A DNA stretch of 64,000 bases from Malurus cyaneus samueli (GCA_009741485.1 CM019236.1:46492750-46556749); one strand, 5' to 3'; numbered from the stretch's first letter, positions 47,075 to 61,420 are shown. Numbers and translations are program-made. The notes: a model not told the origin generated them from the letters alone.

Positions 47075-50000
47075 TTAGGAGTTTGGAAAGTCAAACTGAT
47101 ATGGAAACAGTCTAATCTTTTCCCAAGTTTTACTTTCATTCATCCAAAGGGCATTTGATTTGTCTTTACAAAAGATCCTGAATTATCCATTTTTAAGAAA
47201 GTCTCCTTTTCCCAAATGTGCAGCTCACATTCCCCAGAGTGATGTGCTACTAAATGTAATGTTTGCAGATGAAGTCTTTTACTTTTCTATGCACTGCTTC
47301 ACTGTTTGTCAGGTGCATGGAGTTTTTGTGCAAGCACAGCTTGGGAGAAGGAAATTGTGATCTGCTTTCTGATTTTTTTTACCCCTCTGTAGTTGGCAGC
47401 CATTTGCAAATCATGAGTTAGGAGGATTTTATCTTCACTCCTCTGGTCAGGCACAGACCTGTAGACAAAATGTCCTTGATTGGTAAAATCTACCCGGCTC
47501 TTGGAGGAAACAGGACATAAAGTTGTGTTCCATGATTCCATGGTGATAAATGCCCCCATGTTCTTGGGCACGTGGATGCAGCACAATGGGGGCCCAGTGA
47601 TTCTCTTGCTCAACTCTGGCTCACAGGAAACCTTTCCTCAGACAGGGAGGTACTGGCTTCACATGGCCTATGTCTGCAGATTGCCAGAGATGGAGAACCC
47701 ACCTCCTGGAGCCTTTTCTCAGAGCTGCCTCTGAGGGAATCTTCCTCAGAGGGAATTATTCTTACTTTTCCATGGTCAGTGAGATAAATATATAACAGAG
47801 GCAACCCTGGGTCAGACAAAAGTCTGTATCCCAGGATATAGACCAAGTGAGTATCCCAGGATACTCTGGCTGGCAGCAGCCTGGGGAGGAGCATGGTAAC
47901 AAGGTTTCAGTGATGCTTCCCCAGAGCTCTTCGCCAGTCCGGCACTGTGCAGTTTGGTAGCTCTGCCAGCCGGAGCTCGTTTCTTTGTTTCTGCAGGCTT
48001 TTGTGTGGTTTTGTGATGTTTTGCCTCTGTGAAGTGCCTCATTCATATTTGGTGCACACCATGCACCATATACTCATTGCTGCTGGGACAGCCCTATCTA
48101 GGGTTATTAGCTGCACCTTGGTCGGGCATTTCACTTCCATTCGCTGAGTTTCAGCCACACTGGCAGTGGGGTGGGATCAGGACGTGCAGACAGACATAGG
48201 TGGATTACTCTGGCAGTGTGGCAGGGCTCTTTTACACGACATGGTCATTGCCTGTCTGAGGATCTGAGGAGCCTTTCTACTCCTGCGTTCCCATTGCACC
48301 CATCAGGTCCCCTACAAAACCACGATGTGCCAGAGAATCAGCAGTGTCCATCTGAGGACTAAGAGAAACTCAGGAAAGAAACCCAGGATCAATTTCCAGA
48401 GGAGATTGTGCTGGCTGTGAAGCTTCCAAGTGGAAAGGCTCAAGTTACAGAGCAGGAACTGAGTGCAGTGTCACTAATGACCCAAGTGTGCCCACATGCT
48501 TTTCACGGGGATTAGTAATTAAGCAACTGAATGCATACCAGGGGCATGAGAGAACCTCACCCCAAATAGGAGAACACATAACTGTGTTTACAAGTGTGGA
48601 TCTTGAAAATACGTAAAGTGAGGAGATACAGCTGGGATGTTTTGTGTTTGGGCTTTGGCAGGTCTTGGCCTGGTCACCGGTCATCCAGGCTATTTGCTGA
48701 TGAGAAAGAGCTTGGTTAGAGTCAGTATTGAGCTGTGTGGCTTTCAGGCTGCAGGAGTGTTGACAAGAGGAGGGCCAGGAGAGAGAAGCAGTTTCTGGAT
48801 ATCGGGTTAGGCACTGGGTGAGCTGAGAAGACGACCCAGGGGAGCGCAAGCGGTGTCAGACTTTACTCAGCACAAGTGGATAAAGGGACAGGTCACTTAG
48901 CTCAAGCACAAGGAGCCTTCCCTAGTGTGTGCATGACCTCAGACAACAAACCGCTTGCTGTGGAGCTGTCAAGTGCGAGGTTGGGAATATCCATGGGAAT
49001 GAAGCACATCATCAATAAATCTTGCCTATGTCCTCTTGAACTTCATTGCTGCAGCGTTTTGGGTGGTGATAACGCCAGACTGTGTTACGTGTTCTGCATG
49101 GCTGGCGTGTCACTTTGAGAGGCAGAGTCCCGTGCTTTTGTAGACCCAAAATTTATTCTTCCAGATGTTTTCTTTCAAATATGAGTTTCAGGATGCCTTA
49201 GGTTAACAGCTGATGGGTGGGAGGAATCCAGACCTTCCTTGGAGAAAGTTTGAATTTCCCGAAGGGACAGCAGATTCGCTGTTGGATTTCCTTGAGCATG
49301 AGCCTCTTGCCATGTGCCCGAAGAGTGCCTCAGTCTCTCTAGCTGATGGATGACTTGCCTGGAGCAATGAGGGTGTGTGCTCTGCTTTCCACATCTGACA
49401 TGGCGGAGCTTCTCACCGTCTGGTGCACCCTCTGTCTTTTCTCTGTCCACTTTCCTCATCCAGGACATGAATTTGTGTTTTTTCTACTTTCTCTTCGGGC
49501 AGCACATGACTTACTCACTGCAAGTGGATTCTTCTTCAGCCTTCCCCTCTCCAGGCTGAAAAAGTCCCATTCCCTTTGTTTGTTCAGCTTGGAAAGATCC
49601 ATCTTCTGCTAGGGGACATCAAATTGCACACAGCATCCAGCTGCAGCCCCAGAGGTGCTAAGCAGCTGTCCCGTGTGGGTCTCCTGGCTAGACACTTTCT
49701 AATGGAGCCTGGATTTCAAGTCCAGAGCAGAGTATGTAGAAAGTCTTTTGTACTTTTATCTAGGGTGAACTTGTGCATTCAAGGTAGTGCCCAAGCAGGC
49801 CAGAGTGCTTGAAGCTGCAGCCTGGATCTGCATTTACAGCTTTCCTCTCTGACTGAGGAAATGAAATCTGCCTGAAAAGGGATCTACAAAAATGTACAGA
49901 ACACCATTCCCTTAAAGAACTGGCCTTAGATATTTGTTTTCCTTTCATTTCTATGAACGGAAGACTTGACTTTTAGGGAGAACAATATTAATTTGAAGTG

Positions 50001-53000
50001 GGGTAAAGTTTTGAATGTGTGTACCTAAGGTGCAGGGCATGTGGTCACTTTCAAGGCCATTCCTCGTCTCTGGTAGTGTCTGCAAGAGGAGTGATAGTGA
50101 GGCCCAGGTGTGATGTTTGTACCTGTGTTCTGAGAGGAGACATTCCTCCTGTATCTGCACTGACTTCCCTCGTGAGCAGGATAAGTAGTGATAGCAAGCA
50201 CCCAGCAGTGAAGGCTTTGGTTATGTATGGCTGTGTGATGACACTGGGGATGGATCCAGCTTCTCCTCTGCTCTGCTCTGATTTCTTACTGGGTTTCACA
50301 AAATTCACATAGATTCATGTTTTTAGATTGTGGTCTCAGTAGGAGCTGATATGCATTTTTCCCTTTTTTGCTGCTGGATCTGGCCATAATTAGTTGGTCA
50401 GCTTTTGAAACTCCAGGGAACTGGTTATGTTTGGTTCCCCAGTTGTCATTCTCTATCATTCCAAATACAGTGTTAGAGCATTTTCTTTTTCCTGCAGTTA
50501 AAAGGAGGGGGAAAAAAGGCAATTGTGGCAACTACAGAGGGCTTGGTTGATATTGGTTTGATTTTTTTATACTACAGAAATATTAGTTCTAAACTTAGGC
50601 TCAGATATATACTTAAGTTATAAAAAAAAATTCATTAATCAAAATCCTGTGTGAGTCAAACAAGAACTGTTCTCAAGCCATTCCTCATGGCATTAATTCC
50701 TGCCTTAACTACTCCTTTCTTCCTGCAAAGACTTCTGCTTCAAACTTGGCAGTTTTTCCAAGAACCATTGATACCTGTGCTGGTCATTCTTGGCTACCTC
50801 CTTATCCCAAAACTCAAGCGCCTTGGTTTGCCTTCACGTTTCAGAGCACAGAAAAAGTTTTGTGGTCGATTTGAGGGTAGTCTGGGGCAAGGATGTTAAC
50901 TTTTCCAGCCATGTCACCCATTGTGTGGCAGAGTACTTGGAATTCCCATCCTGTGCCTTTGGTGGCTGTTGGGTGTGGTGGTGGCTAAGGATGCACCGAA
51001 CCTTCCCGCATGGCCGAGCCCTTGGGCACGATGGCTGGGTGCTGCAGCCTGTGCCAACCACCAAAGCCAGGGCTGGCTTGGGCTGGCAGCAGGATTCACC
51101 CCTGGGAAGCTGTGCACCTTCTCTGAGGTTGGTTGTGCTGTTCCACTGCCAAGGTCTGAAGGGCAGCACTTTCTGCACCGTGCTGGTGTTGGCACACTGC
51201 CAGTTGTGCGGGGAGATGCCTGGCACGGCGTGAGCCAGAGGTGTCACACAGCTCGCCTGACACTGCATCCGTGGCTTTCCCTGTGGCATTTCTGTGTTTG
51301 CTTGGAATTTGTCTTGCTGCCGTTCCTGTCCTTTGCCCAGTTGTTTCTCATTCGTTCTCTTTCCTGGGGTGTGGGATCAGGGGGGATGACCCATCAGACC
51401 TCTGACTCTCAGCAGTACTTTGCTGTTCTGCAGCCTCCCCGAGCAGCCCAAGCCCGTTGCTGCCGTGCTCCTGCCCTCCTGAAGATCACAGCCATGTGCC
51501 GGTGTCTGCCTGCAGCTGGCGGTGAAACATTACGGCCACTTTCCCAGAAGGGTTTCTGCCACCTCCCTGTGCAGTCATTGGTGCTGCTCTCAGATTTCGG
51601 TACCCCAAAAAAGTTATAGTGCTGCAGGAGGGGCTGTACCAGTGCAAAGATTATTTCCAGTGTCGTACAGGATGCTTTTCATTTTCACTTATTTTCAGCA
51701 TCCATTTGTTTGTTCAGCATTTTTGAACCCTTCAGAAAGAAATTCTTCCATCCCCACCATGATCACAAATGCTTTCTTGTTTTGTTTTGTTTTCTCATAT
51801 TCATGGTGAGAATAGTATTCCCAGCAAGTAACCTTTTATTTTCTCCCATCCAATGTAACTTTTCTCCTGTAGCAGTTTTAATGGTCATTCTGCATTCCAG
51901 CCTATGTGCTCGCAAGTGCTTGGGCTGTCTTCCCATGTGTCAGACAAATACTTTGAACAAGGAGACCTAATACCTTGCTGTCAATATGAATTTCAGTATT
52001 TCGAGGATTTAAATTTGCAATAGTGTCAGTCTGGTGCAGTTTCCGTATATTGCATATATATTCCTTTCTGATGCGTCCTTAGTCGATTGAAGGCAAAGTG
52101 ACAGGTGTAATGAAAAAGAGTGAGAACTCAAGTTGTGCTGAAGGATCTCGTTGTTTTCTTTGAGCTCAGGTGAAGATGGGACCTGTGTTAAACTGCCCTG
52201 GCACAAGTCAGGGAGAGCTGTTTGTGGCGGTGTGTTTCAGTACTCTGTGCAAATGAAAACAATTATAATTAGCAGGATTTACCTGCTTTCTTATCACTGG
52301 CAGTACAAGCCCTCTTGCCATTTACAGCAGATGGGCTGTTTTGCTTTTTCTCCCAGCACTCATTAGCAAGGTAGGGTAGAAGGGGCCTGGGATGCAGAGA
52401 TAAGGGAGAGCCAGCGAACACACTGGTCCTGGAGGCTGTGCTGGAGGACACGAGGCTGGTTCTGTGGCAGGGGAGCGGTACAGAATGTCCTGCTGCCACG
52501 GGCAGGGCTGGTGCTCCTGGCGAGCAGCCTCCCAGTGCGCTCTCTGCAGAGCTGTGCGAGGAGCTAGCGCTGTCCGGCTGCACCCGCAAGGCTGGGAGGG
52601 CATTGTGCCCCTGACAGCTCTCTTTGGGGTATGTGGCAAACGAAATTCTCCCCACGGGGATTTCAGCTGTGTTTCAGCAGGCTCTGCACCTGTCCTCAAC
52701 CCTCAGGGCCTCTGCTATATGCAGACCAAGCTTCATATCTCTGCAAGACGCTTTGAAACCCGAAGCGTTTTCCAGAAGCATTCCCTGTGTGCGCTGACAT
52801 CCGACGTCTGTCCTGCCTTTCGCCTCTCGGTGCTGACATCTCCGTCCTTCTGGCGTGAGGCAGCAAGGTCAGCCCTGCGGGGCTGTGCTCTGTTCCCAGA
52901 CGGGCCCCTGCTCGCAGACTGGCCGGCGTTCCTGGGAAGGGTCTGTGCCTGCCTCTGGGAATAGCTGTCCTCGTGTAGCCAAGGCAGAGATTGTCATGTG

Positions 53001-53430
53001 TGCGGCAGGTGTGGGTATTTTAAGCCATTACAGGGAATTTAGCAGCCTGGGGTGGGTTATTCTTTGCCTTCCTGCCTGCTCCAAGCTCCAGCTCCTTCCA
53101 CAGCAGAACGGGCAGTGCTGTCTGTGGTGTATGAAATCCGCACTAGTCATGGTTCATGCACTGCAATCTAACATCACAGTGGAGCAGCACGCCTCCAGAT
53201 CCGAGTCCAGGCTGCTTTTCTAGGATCTCCTGTACCAGTGATCGTGGGTAACTGCAGTAAAGGCTCTGCCCTTCTCTCTGCCTGCAGGAAGAGGAGGCAT
53301 GCAAGGGCTGAGCTGGACGCAGCTCGTGGGCTGGCTGGTGTGTGGCTGCTGCCTGCCAGCCTCACAGCCCAGGGAGCCCTGCGCTGACTGCTCCAGGGCG
53401 CTGATGAAGCATGGGAATGTGGGGTTTCTT

Positions 53431-53503
53431 AGCCAAGGGCGGCCAAAGGGAGAAGGGGAGGCAGGAGGTGGTGGGGCTCAGTGGGCCTGGCAGAGTGAGG
53501 CAG
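53431..53503. repeat. Spacer at the centre of the inverted repeat
   Basis: About 73 bp separate the arms: purine- and G-rich (runs such as AAAGGGAGAAGGGGAGGCAG), not self-complementary, and not resembling a hairpin sequencing adapter as far as I can tell. Boundaries are accurate to a few bases. Confidence 0.75.
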
Positions 53504-56500
53504 AAAAGCCCACATTTCACCATGCTTCATTCAGCGCCCTGGGACGGCATCAGCGTCAGGAGTCTCCTGGGCTGTGAGGCTGGCAGGCAGCAGCCACACA
53601 CCACAGCCCACGAGCTGCGTCAGTCTCAGTCACCTTCATGCACATCCTACCTGCAGGCAGAGAGAAGGCAGAGCTTTACTGCATTACCACGATCACTGGT
53701 ACAGGGATCCAAAAGCAGCCTGGACTCGGTCTGAGGCGTGCTGCTCCTATTGGATGTATTGCAGTGAGAACATGACTAGTGCGGATTTCAAACCACAGAC
53801 AGACTGCCTTGTTGCTGTGGAAGGAGCTGGAGCTTGGAGCAGGCAGGAAGGCAAAGAATAACCACCCAGGCTGCTAAATTCCCTGTAATGCTTAAAATAC
53901 CCACACCTGCCGACACATGACAATCTCTGCCTTGGCTACACGAGGACAGCTATGTCCCAGAGGCAGGCACAGACCCTTCCAGGAACGCCGGCCAGTCTCG
54001 AGCAGGGGCCGTCTGGAACAGAGCACAGCCCCGCAGGGCGACCTTGCTGCTCACGCCAGAAGGACGGAGATGTCAGCACCGAGAGGCGAAAGGCAGGACA
54101 GACGTCGGATGTCAGCGCACACAGGGAATGCTTCTGGAAAACGCTTCGGGTTTCAAAGCTCTTGCAGAGATATGAAGCTTGTCTGCATATAGCAGAGGCC
54201 CTGAGGGTTGCAGGACAGGTGCAGAGCCTGCTGAAACACAGCTGAAATCCCCGTGGGGAGAATTTCGTTTGCCACATACCCCAAAGAGAGCTGTCAGGGG
54301 CACAATCCCTCCCAGCCTTGCGGGTGCAGCCGGACAGCGCTAGCTCCTCGCACAGCTCTGCAGAGAGCGCACTGGGAGGCTGCTCGCCAGGAGCACCAGC
54401 CCTGCCCGTGGCAGCAGGACATTCTGTACCGTCCCCTGCCACAGAACCAGCCTCGTGTCCTCCAGCACAGCTCCAGGACCAGTGTGTTCGCTGGCTCTCC
54501 CTTATCTCTGCATCCAGGCCCCTTCTACCCTACCTTGCTAATGAGTGCTGGAGAAAAAGCAAAACAGCCCATCTGCTGTAAATGGCAAGAGGGCTTGTAC
54601 TGCCAGTGATAAGAAAGCAGGTAAATCCTGCTAATTATATTGTTTCATTTGCACAGAGTACTGAAACACACCGCCAAAACAGCTCTCCCTGACTTGTGCC
54701 AGGGCAGTTTAACACAGGTCCCTCTTCACCTGAGCTCAAAGAAACAACGAATCCTTCAGCACAACTTGAGTTCTCACTCTTTTTCATTACACCTGTCACT
54801 TTGCCTTCAATCGACTAAGGACGATCAGAAAGGAATATATATGCAATATACGGAAACTGCACCAGACTGACACTATTGCAAATTTAAATCTCGAAATACT
54901 GAAATTCATATTGACAGCAAGGTATTAGGTCTCCTTGTTCAAAGTATTTGTTGACACATGGAAGACAGCCCAACACTTGCGAGCACATAGGCTGGAATGC
55001 AAATGACATTAAATGCACAGAGAAAAGTAATGGGGAGAAATAAAGTACTGCTGGAATACTATCCACCATGGAATATGAGAAACAAAACAAAACAAGAAAG
55101 CATTTGTGATCATGGTGGGATAAGAATTTCTTTGAAGGGTTCAAAAATGCTGAACAAACAAATGGATGCTGAAAATAAGTGAAAATGAAAAGCTCCTGAC
55201 GACCTGGAAATAATCTTTGCACTGGTACAGCCCCTCCTGCAGCACTATAACTTTTTTGGGGTACCGAAATCTGAGAGCAGCACCAATGACTGCACAGGGA
55301 GGTGGAGAAACCTTGGGAAAGTGGCCGTAATGTTTCACCGCCAGCTGCAGGCAGACACCGCATGGCTGTGATCTTCAGGAGGGCAGGAGCACGGCAGCAA
55401 CGGGCTTGGGCTGCTCGGGGAGGCTGCAGAACAGCAAAGTACTGCTGAGAGTCAGAGGTCTGATGGGTCATCCCCCCTGATCCCACACCCCAGGAAAGAG
55501 AACGAATGAGAAACAACTGGGCAAAGGACAGGAACAGGCAGCAAGACAAATTCCAAGCAACACAGAAATGCCACAGGGAAGCCACGGATGCAGTGTCAGG
55601 CGAGCTGTGTGACACCTCTGGCTCACGCCGTGCCAGGCATCTCCCCGCACAACTGGCAGTGTGCCAACACCAGCACGGTGCAGAAAGTGCTGCCCTTCAG
55701 ACCTTGGCAGGGAGACAGCACAACCAACCTCAGAGAAGGTGCACAGCTTCCCAGGGGTGAATCCTGCTGCCAGCCCAAGCCAGCCCTGGCTTTGGTGGTT
55801 GGCACAGGCTGCAGCACCCAGCCATCGTGCCCAGGCTCGGCATGCGGGAAGGTTCGGTGCATCCTTAGCCACCACCACACCCAACAGCCACCAAAGGCAC
55901 AGGATGGGAATTCCAAGTACTCTGCCACACAATGGGTGACATGGCTGGAAAAGTTAACATCCTTGCCCCAGACTACCCTCATAATCGACCACAAAATTTT
56001 TCTGTGCTCTGAAACGTGAAGGCAAACCAAGGCGCTTGAGTTTGGGATAAGGAGGTAGCCAAGAATGACCAGCACAGTTCAATGGTTTTGGAAAAACTGC
56101 CAAGTTTGAAGCAGAAGTCTTTGCAGGAAGAAAGGAGTAGTTAAGCAGGAATTAATGCCATGAGGAATGGCTTGAGAACAGTTCTTGTTTGACTCACACA
56201 GGATTTTGATTAATGAATTTTTTTTATAACTTAATATATATCTGAGCCTAAGTTAAAACTAATATTTTCTGTAGTATAAAAAAATCAAACCAAATCAACC
56301 AAGCCCTCTGTATTGCCACAATTGCCTTTTTTCCCCTCCTTTTAACTGCAGGAAAAAGAAAATGCTCTAACACTGTATTTGGAATGATAGAGAATGACAA
56401 TGGGAACCAACATAACCAGTTCCTGGAGTTTCAAAAGCTGCCAACTAATTATGGCCAGATCCAGCAGCAAAAAAGGGAAAAATGCATATCAGCTCCTACG

Positions 56501-59500
56501 AGACACAATTAAAAACATAATCTATGTGAATTTGTGGAAACCCGTAAGAAAGAGCGAGCAGAGGAGAAGCTGATCCATCCCCAGTGTCATCACACAGCCA
56601 TACATAACCAAAGCTTCACTGCTGGGTGCTTGCTATCACTACTTATCCTGCTCAGAGGGAAGTCAGTGCAGATACAGGAGGAATGTCTCCTCTCAGAACA
56701 CAAGTACAACATCAACACCTGGGCCTCCACTATCATCTCTGCAGACACTACAGACGAGGAACTTGAAATGACCACAGCCTGCCCTTAGGTCACAACTTCA
56801 AAACTTTCCCACTTCAAATAATATTTTTCCTAAAGTCAGTCTTCCGTTCATAGAATGAAAAGAAACATATCTAAGGCCAGTTCTTTAAGGGAATGGTGTT
56901 CTGTACATTTTTGTAGATCCCTTTTCAGGCAGATTTCATTTCCTCAGTCAGAGAGGAAAGCTGTAAATGCAGATCCAGGCTGCAGCTTCAAGCACTCTGG
57001 CCTGCTTGGGCACTACTTGAATGCACAAGTTCACCCTAGATAAAAGTACAAAAGACTTTCTACATACTCTGCTCTGGACTTGAAATCCAGGCTCCATTAG
57101 AAAGTGTCTAGCCAGGAGCCCACACGGGACAGCTGCTTAGCACCTCTGGGGCTGCAGCTGGATGCTGTGTGCAATTTGATGTCCCTAGCAGAAATGGATC
57201 TTTCCAAGCTGAACAAACAAAGGGAATGGGACTTTTTCAGCCTGGAGAGGGGAAGGCTGAAGAAGAATCCACTTGCAGTGAGTAAGTCATGTGCTGCCCG
57301 AAGAGAAAGTAGAAAAAACAAAATTCATGTCCTGGATGAGGAAAGTGGACAGAGAAAAGACAGAGGGTGCACCAGACGGTGAGAAGGCTCCGCATGTCAG
57401 ATGTGGAAAGCAGAGCACACACCTCATTGCTCCAGGCAAGTCATCCATCAGCTAGAGAGACTGAGGCACTCTTCGGGCACATGGCAAGAGGCTCATGCTC
57501 AAGGAAATCCAACAGCGAATCTGCTGTCCCTTCGGGAAATTCAAACTTTCTCCAAGGAAGGTCTGGATTCCTCCCACCCATCAGCTGTTAACCTAAGGCA
57601 TCCTGAAACTCATATTTGAAAGAAAAATCTGGAAGAATAAATTTTGGGTCTACAAAAGCACGACTCTGCCTCTCAAAGTGACACGCCAGCCATGCAGAAC
57701 ACGTAACACAGTCTGGCGTTATCACCACCCAAAACGCTGCAGCAATGAAGTTCAAGAGGACATATGGCAAGATTTATTGATGATGTGCTTCATTCCATGG
57801 ATATTCCCAACCTCGCACTTGACAGCTCCACAGCAAGCGGTTTGTTGTCTGAGGTCATGCACACACTAGGGAAGGCTCCTTGTGCTTGAGCTAAGTGACC
57901 TGTCCCTTTATCCACTTGTGCTGAGTAAAGTCTGACACCGCTTGCGCTCCCCTGGGTCGTCTTCTCAGCTCACCCAGTGCCTAACCCGATATCCAGAAAC
58001 TGCTTCTCTCTCCTGGCCCTCCTCTTGTCAACACTCCTGCAGCCTGAAAGCCACACAGCTCAATACTGACTCTAACCAAGCTCTTTCTCATCAGCCAAAT
58101 AGCCTGGATGACCGGTGACCAGGCAAGACCTGCCAAAGCCCAAACACAAAACATCCATGTATTCTCACTTTACGTATTTCAAGATCCACATTGTAAACAC
58201 AGTTATGTGTTCTCCTATTTGGGGTGAGGTTCTCTCATGCCCTGGTATGCATTCAGTTGCTTAATTACTAATCCCGTGAAAAGCATGTGGGCACCTTGGG
58301 TCATTAGTGACACTGCACTCAGTTCCTGCTCTGTAACTTGAGCTTTCCACTTGGAAGCTTCAACAGCCAGCACAATCTCCTCTGGAAATTGATCCTGGGT
58401 TTCTTTCCTGAGTTTCTCTTAGTCTCAGATGGACACTGCTGATTCTCTGGCACATCGTGGTTTTGTAGGGGACCTGATGGGTGCAATGGGAACGCAGGAG
58501 TAGAAAGGCTCCTCAGATCCTCAGACAGGCAATGACCATGTCGTGTAAAAGAGCCCTGCCACACTGCCAGAGTATCCACCTATGTCTGTCTGCACGTCCT
58601 GATCCCACCCACTGCAGTGTGGCTGAAACTCAGCGAATGGAAGTGAAATGCCCGACCAAGGTGCAGCTAATAACCCTAATAGGGCTGTCCCAGCAGCAAT
58701 GAGTATATGGTGCATGGTGTGCACCAAATATGAATGAGGCACTTCACAGAGGCAAAACATCACAAAACCACACAAAAGCCTGCATGAAACAAAGAAAGAG
58801 CTCCGGCTGCAGAGCTACCAAACTGCACAGTGCCGGACTGGCGAAGAGCTCTGGGGAAGCATCACTGAAACCTTGTTACATGCTCCTCCCCAGGCTGCTG
58901 CCAGCCAGAGTATCCTGGGATACTCACTTGGTCTATATCCTGGGATACAGACTTTTGTCTGACCCAGGTGCCTCTGTTATATATTTATCTCACTGACCAT
59001 GGAAAAGTAAGAATAATTCCCTCTGAGGAAGATTCCCTCAGAGGCAGCTCTGAGAAAAGGCTCCAGGAGGTGGGTTCTCCATCTCTGGCAATCTGCAGAC
59101 ATAGGCCATGTGAAGCCAGTACTCCCTGTCTGAGGAAAGGTTTCCTGTGAGCCAGAGTTGAGCAAGAGAATCACTGGGCCCCCATTGTGCTGCATCCACG
59201 TGCCCAAGACATGGGGCATTTATCACCATGGAATCATGGACACAACTTTATGTCCTGTTTCCTCCAAGAGCCGGGTAGATTTTACCAATCAAGGACATTT
59301 TGTTACAGGTCTGTGCCTGACCAGAGGAGTGAAGATAAAATCCTCCTAACTCATGATTGCAAATGGCTGCCAACTACAGAGGGGTAAAAAAAATCAGAAA
59401 GCAGATCACAATTTCCTTCTCCCAAGCTGTGCTTGCACAAAAACTCCATGCACCTGACAAACAGTGAAGCAGTGCATAGAAAAGTAAAAGACTTCATCTG

Positions 59501-59691
59501 CAAACATTACATTTAGTAGCACATCACTCTGGGGAATGTGAGCTGCACATTTGGGAAAAGGAGACTTTCTTAAAAATGGATAATTCAGGATCTTTGTAAA
59601 GACAAATCAAATGCCCTTTGGATGAATGAAAGTAAAACTTGGGAAAAGATTAGACTGTTTCCATATCAGTTTGACTTTCCAAATACTCTAA

Positions 59692-59717
59692 GGGGGGGGG
59701 GGGGGGGGGGGGGGGGG
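59692..59717 (+). repeat. Poly-G tract, 26 nt (mirror of the poly-C)
   Basis: The same locus in the right arm, uninterrupted and less than half as long. The immediately flanking bases also differ slightly from the left arm. Confidence 0.95.
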
Positions 59718-60739
59718 CAGACACAGATTTCCAATATTTTGCAAAACCACAGTATCAGGAGAAAAGGTAGCAACTACCACAGCTGAGAGTGTGTGGAGAA
59801 GAACAAGATGAGTCAGGCTGGAAAACAAGGCAGTGCTGAAGGAAGGGTGGGGGAAGAGCCCTGACAGGGGAAAACAGAAATGAGAAGCAGCAAGCCTTGA
59901 TGCAGCGTCCTTGCTGGAATACCCAACTGCACGTGCATTATGGCAACAGGTACAGAGGCTGTCAGGAGACAACAGTGCACTCCTACAACACTCCAAAAAA
60001 GCATTTGGCTCTGGGCACTGCAGTGCCAGCAAGATGGTATTTGGCTTTAAAAGCTGTAGCCCAGATCCTTCTTTCCAGAGGGCAAAGACTAAGAGCTCAC
60101 TCTGTAACCCAAAGAAGGGGTGCATGCCAAAAAGCTTTGTGCAGCATCTGCTCGGTCAGCCAGTCTGAGAAAAGGTGCCACTTCTCAGCACAAAACTTGT
60201 CTCTTTGATGAGAAATGAGGAAGTCACTCTTCACTCCTGCAAGACCTGACAGGTCACACAAGAGAAACGGACTGTATAAAAAAAATCGAAAAAACAACCT
60301 CAGTCACGTGGCTAAGCACCCCTTCTGGCTCAAGGCCCAATATGCAACGAAAGATGAAAAGCAAGTCGAGAAGACCTCCACATAAGGTAGAGCAGCTGGC
60401 TCTGAAGGGACGCAGAGGGCAATGATTCTTCCACAAACCAACCATGACCATTTCAAGCAGAGAGCACAGATGAGCACATCAGGATGGCACATGAGTGAGA
60501 GCAGAAGCTGTGAGTGAAGAAAGGTTATCTTCGGGATAAGCAGTGCCTTTCAATTAAGGAAGTGACTATTTAAGCTAGAGAAAAGTATGGCATGGAAATA
60601 CATCACACGGCCTCAGGAACCTTTCCCCTGCCAATTTCCACTTTTCCGTACAAAGCAGCACAGCTTTCTAGTGATCGATTATGTGAAAAACCGTTTCCTA
60701 GAAAAGCTCTGGATACAAACACAAACAGCAATAAACAGA

Positions 60740-61420
60740 ACTCTCGGTCCCCTTTGCAACTGCCCAGACGGTGGCATGGCTCTCCTCCCACCGTGCCGCC
60801 GGGATCTGCCGTCCATCCAGCGTCTCCGCCGCGGGCCTCCGGCCGCCCGAGCCGGGGAGCCCGCTCCCGCAGCGCTCGCCGCCGGCTCCGCGCATCCCGG
60901 GCAGACGCTCCCGCCTCCGGGCACGGCTCCCGGCAGGACACAATGCTGCAGCCACAGCAAGGTGCGAGCAGGCATGAGGCAGGGAGGAAGGAGGGCCCCC
61001 GGACCGTCCGGGCGCCTGCCGGGCGGCGGTTCGGCTATTCTGCGAGCGGGCCGGCTCGTGCGGCCGTATTATCCAATATGAGGCGGCCCGTCACCCGCGC
61101 CCGCTACGCAGCCGTAGCGGCGAGCGAGCCCCGCGAGCCGAGCCGTGGCCGACCGATGCAGCGGCGCGCGTCCTGCCGCGCCGGCTCGCCGCATGCCGGG
61201 CACGGCCGGGCGCGGTGGACCCGGCCCGGGCCGTCACTCGACGGGGCGCCCCCGCGCCCCCGGCACGCCGCTCCGGAACAGAGGCGCTGCGCCCCCTCCG
61301 TCGCCCGGTGCTCGGTCTTACCTCCGCCCGCACTCGGGATGGCAAGCGCGCTCTGTCATCCCCAGGGCAGCTGCGGGGCGCTGCGGAGGGCGGCAGCAAG
61401 GGTAGCATTTGCTTCCGAAG
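60740..61420 (-). promoter_or_regulatory. Mirror copy of the CpG island in the right arm, eroded
   Basis: Reverse-complement counterpart of the island at 45290-45950. Here the copies differ most. The donor GGTAAGC of the left copy reads GTAGC, the TATA-like and start-codon surroundings are altered, and several short segments are missing. It is unlikely to be an independent working promoter and may be a sequencing artefact. Confidence 0.5.

Larger units (their letters stand above)
42691..53430 (+). repeat. Left arm of a giant inverted repeat (left limit undetermined)
   Basis: This whole segment reappears, reverse-complemented and in the same order, at 53504-64000. Anchor matches: 42691 pairs with 64000 (TTCTCTACTTTCACAAATGC); about 43979 with 62680; about 45648 with 61040; the poly-C at 47012-47074 with the poly-G at 59692-59717; 53361 with 53578; and 53417 with 53515. 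The arm contains the CpG island and the poly-C tract but no recognised coding exon. This copy reads cleaner than its partner. Confidence 0.95.

Noticed and set aside
46921..47158. Poly-proline / poly-glycine open frames
   Set aside because: They are simply translation of the poly-C tract.
50921..51619. 232-codon + frame, mirrored as minus-strand frames at 54884-55932
   Set aside because: The same DNA is seen twice because of the inverted repeat. No domain is present, composition is biased, and the frame is broken at different points in the two arms.
53174..53865. Apparent short inverted repeats and paired frames around the centre
   Set aside because: They are explained by the single large inverted repeat and are not separate elements.
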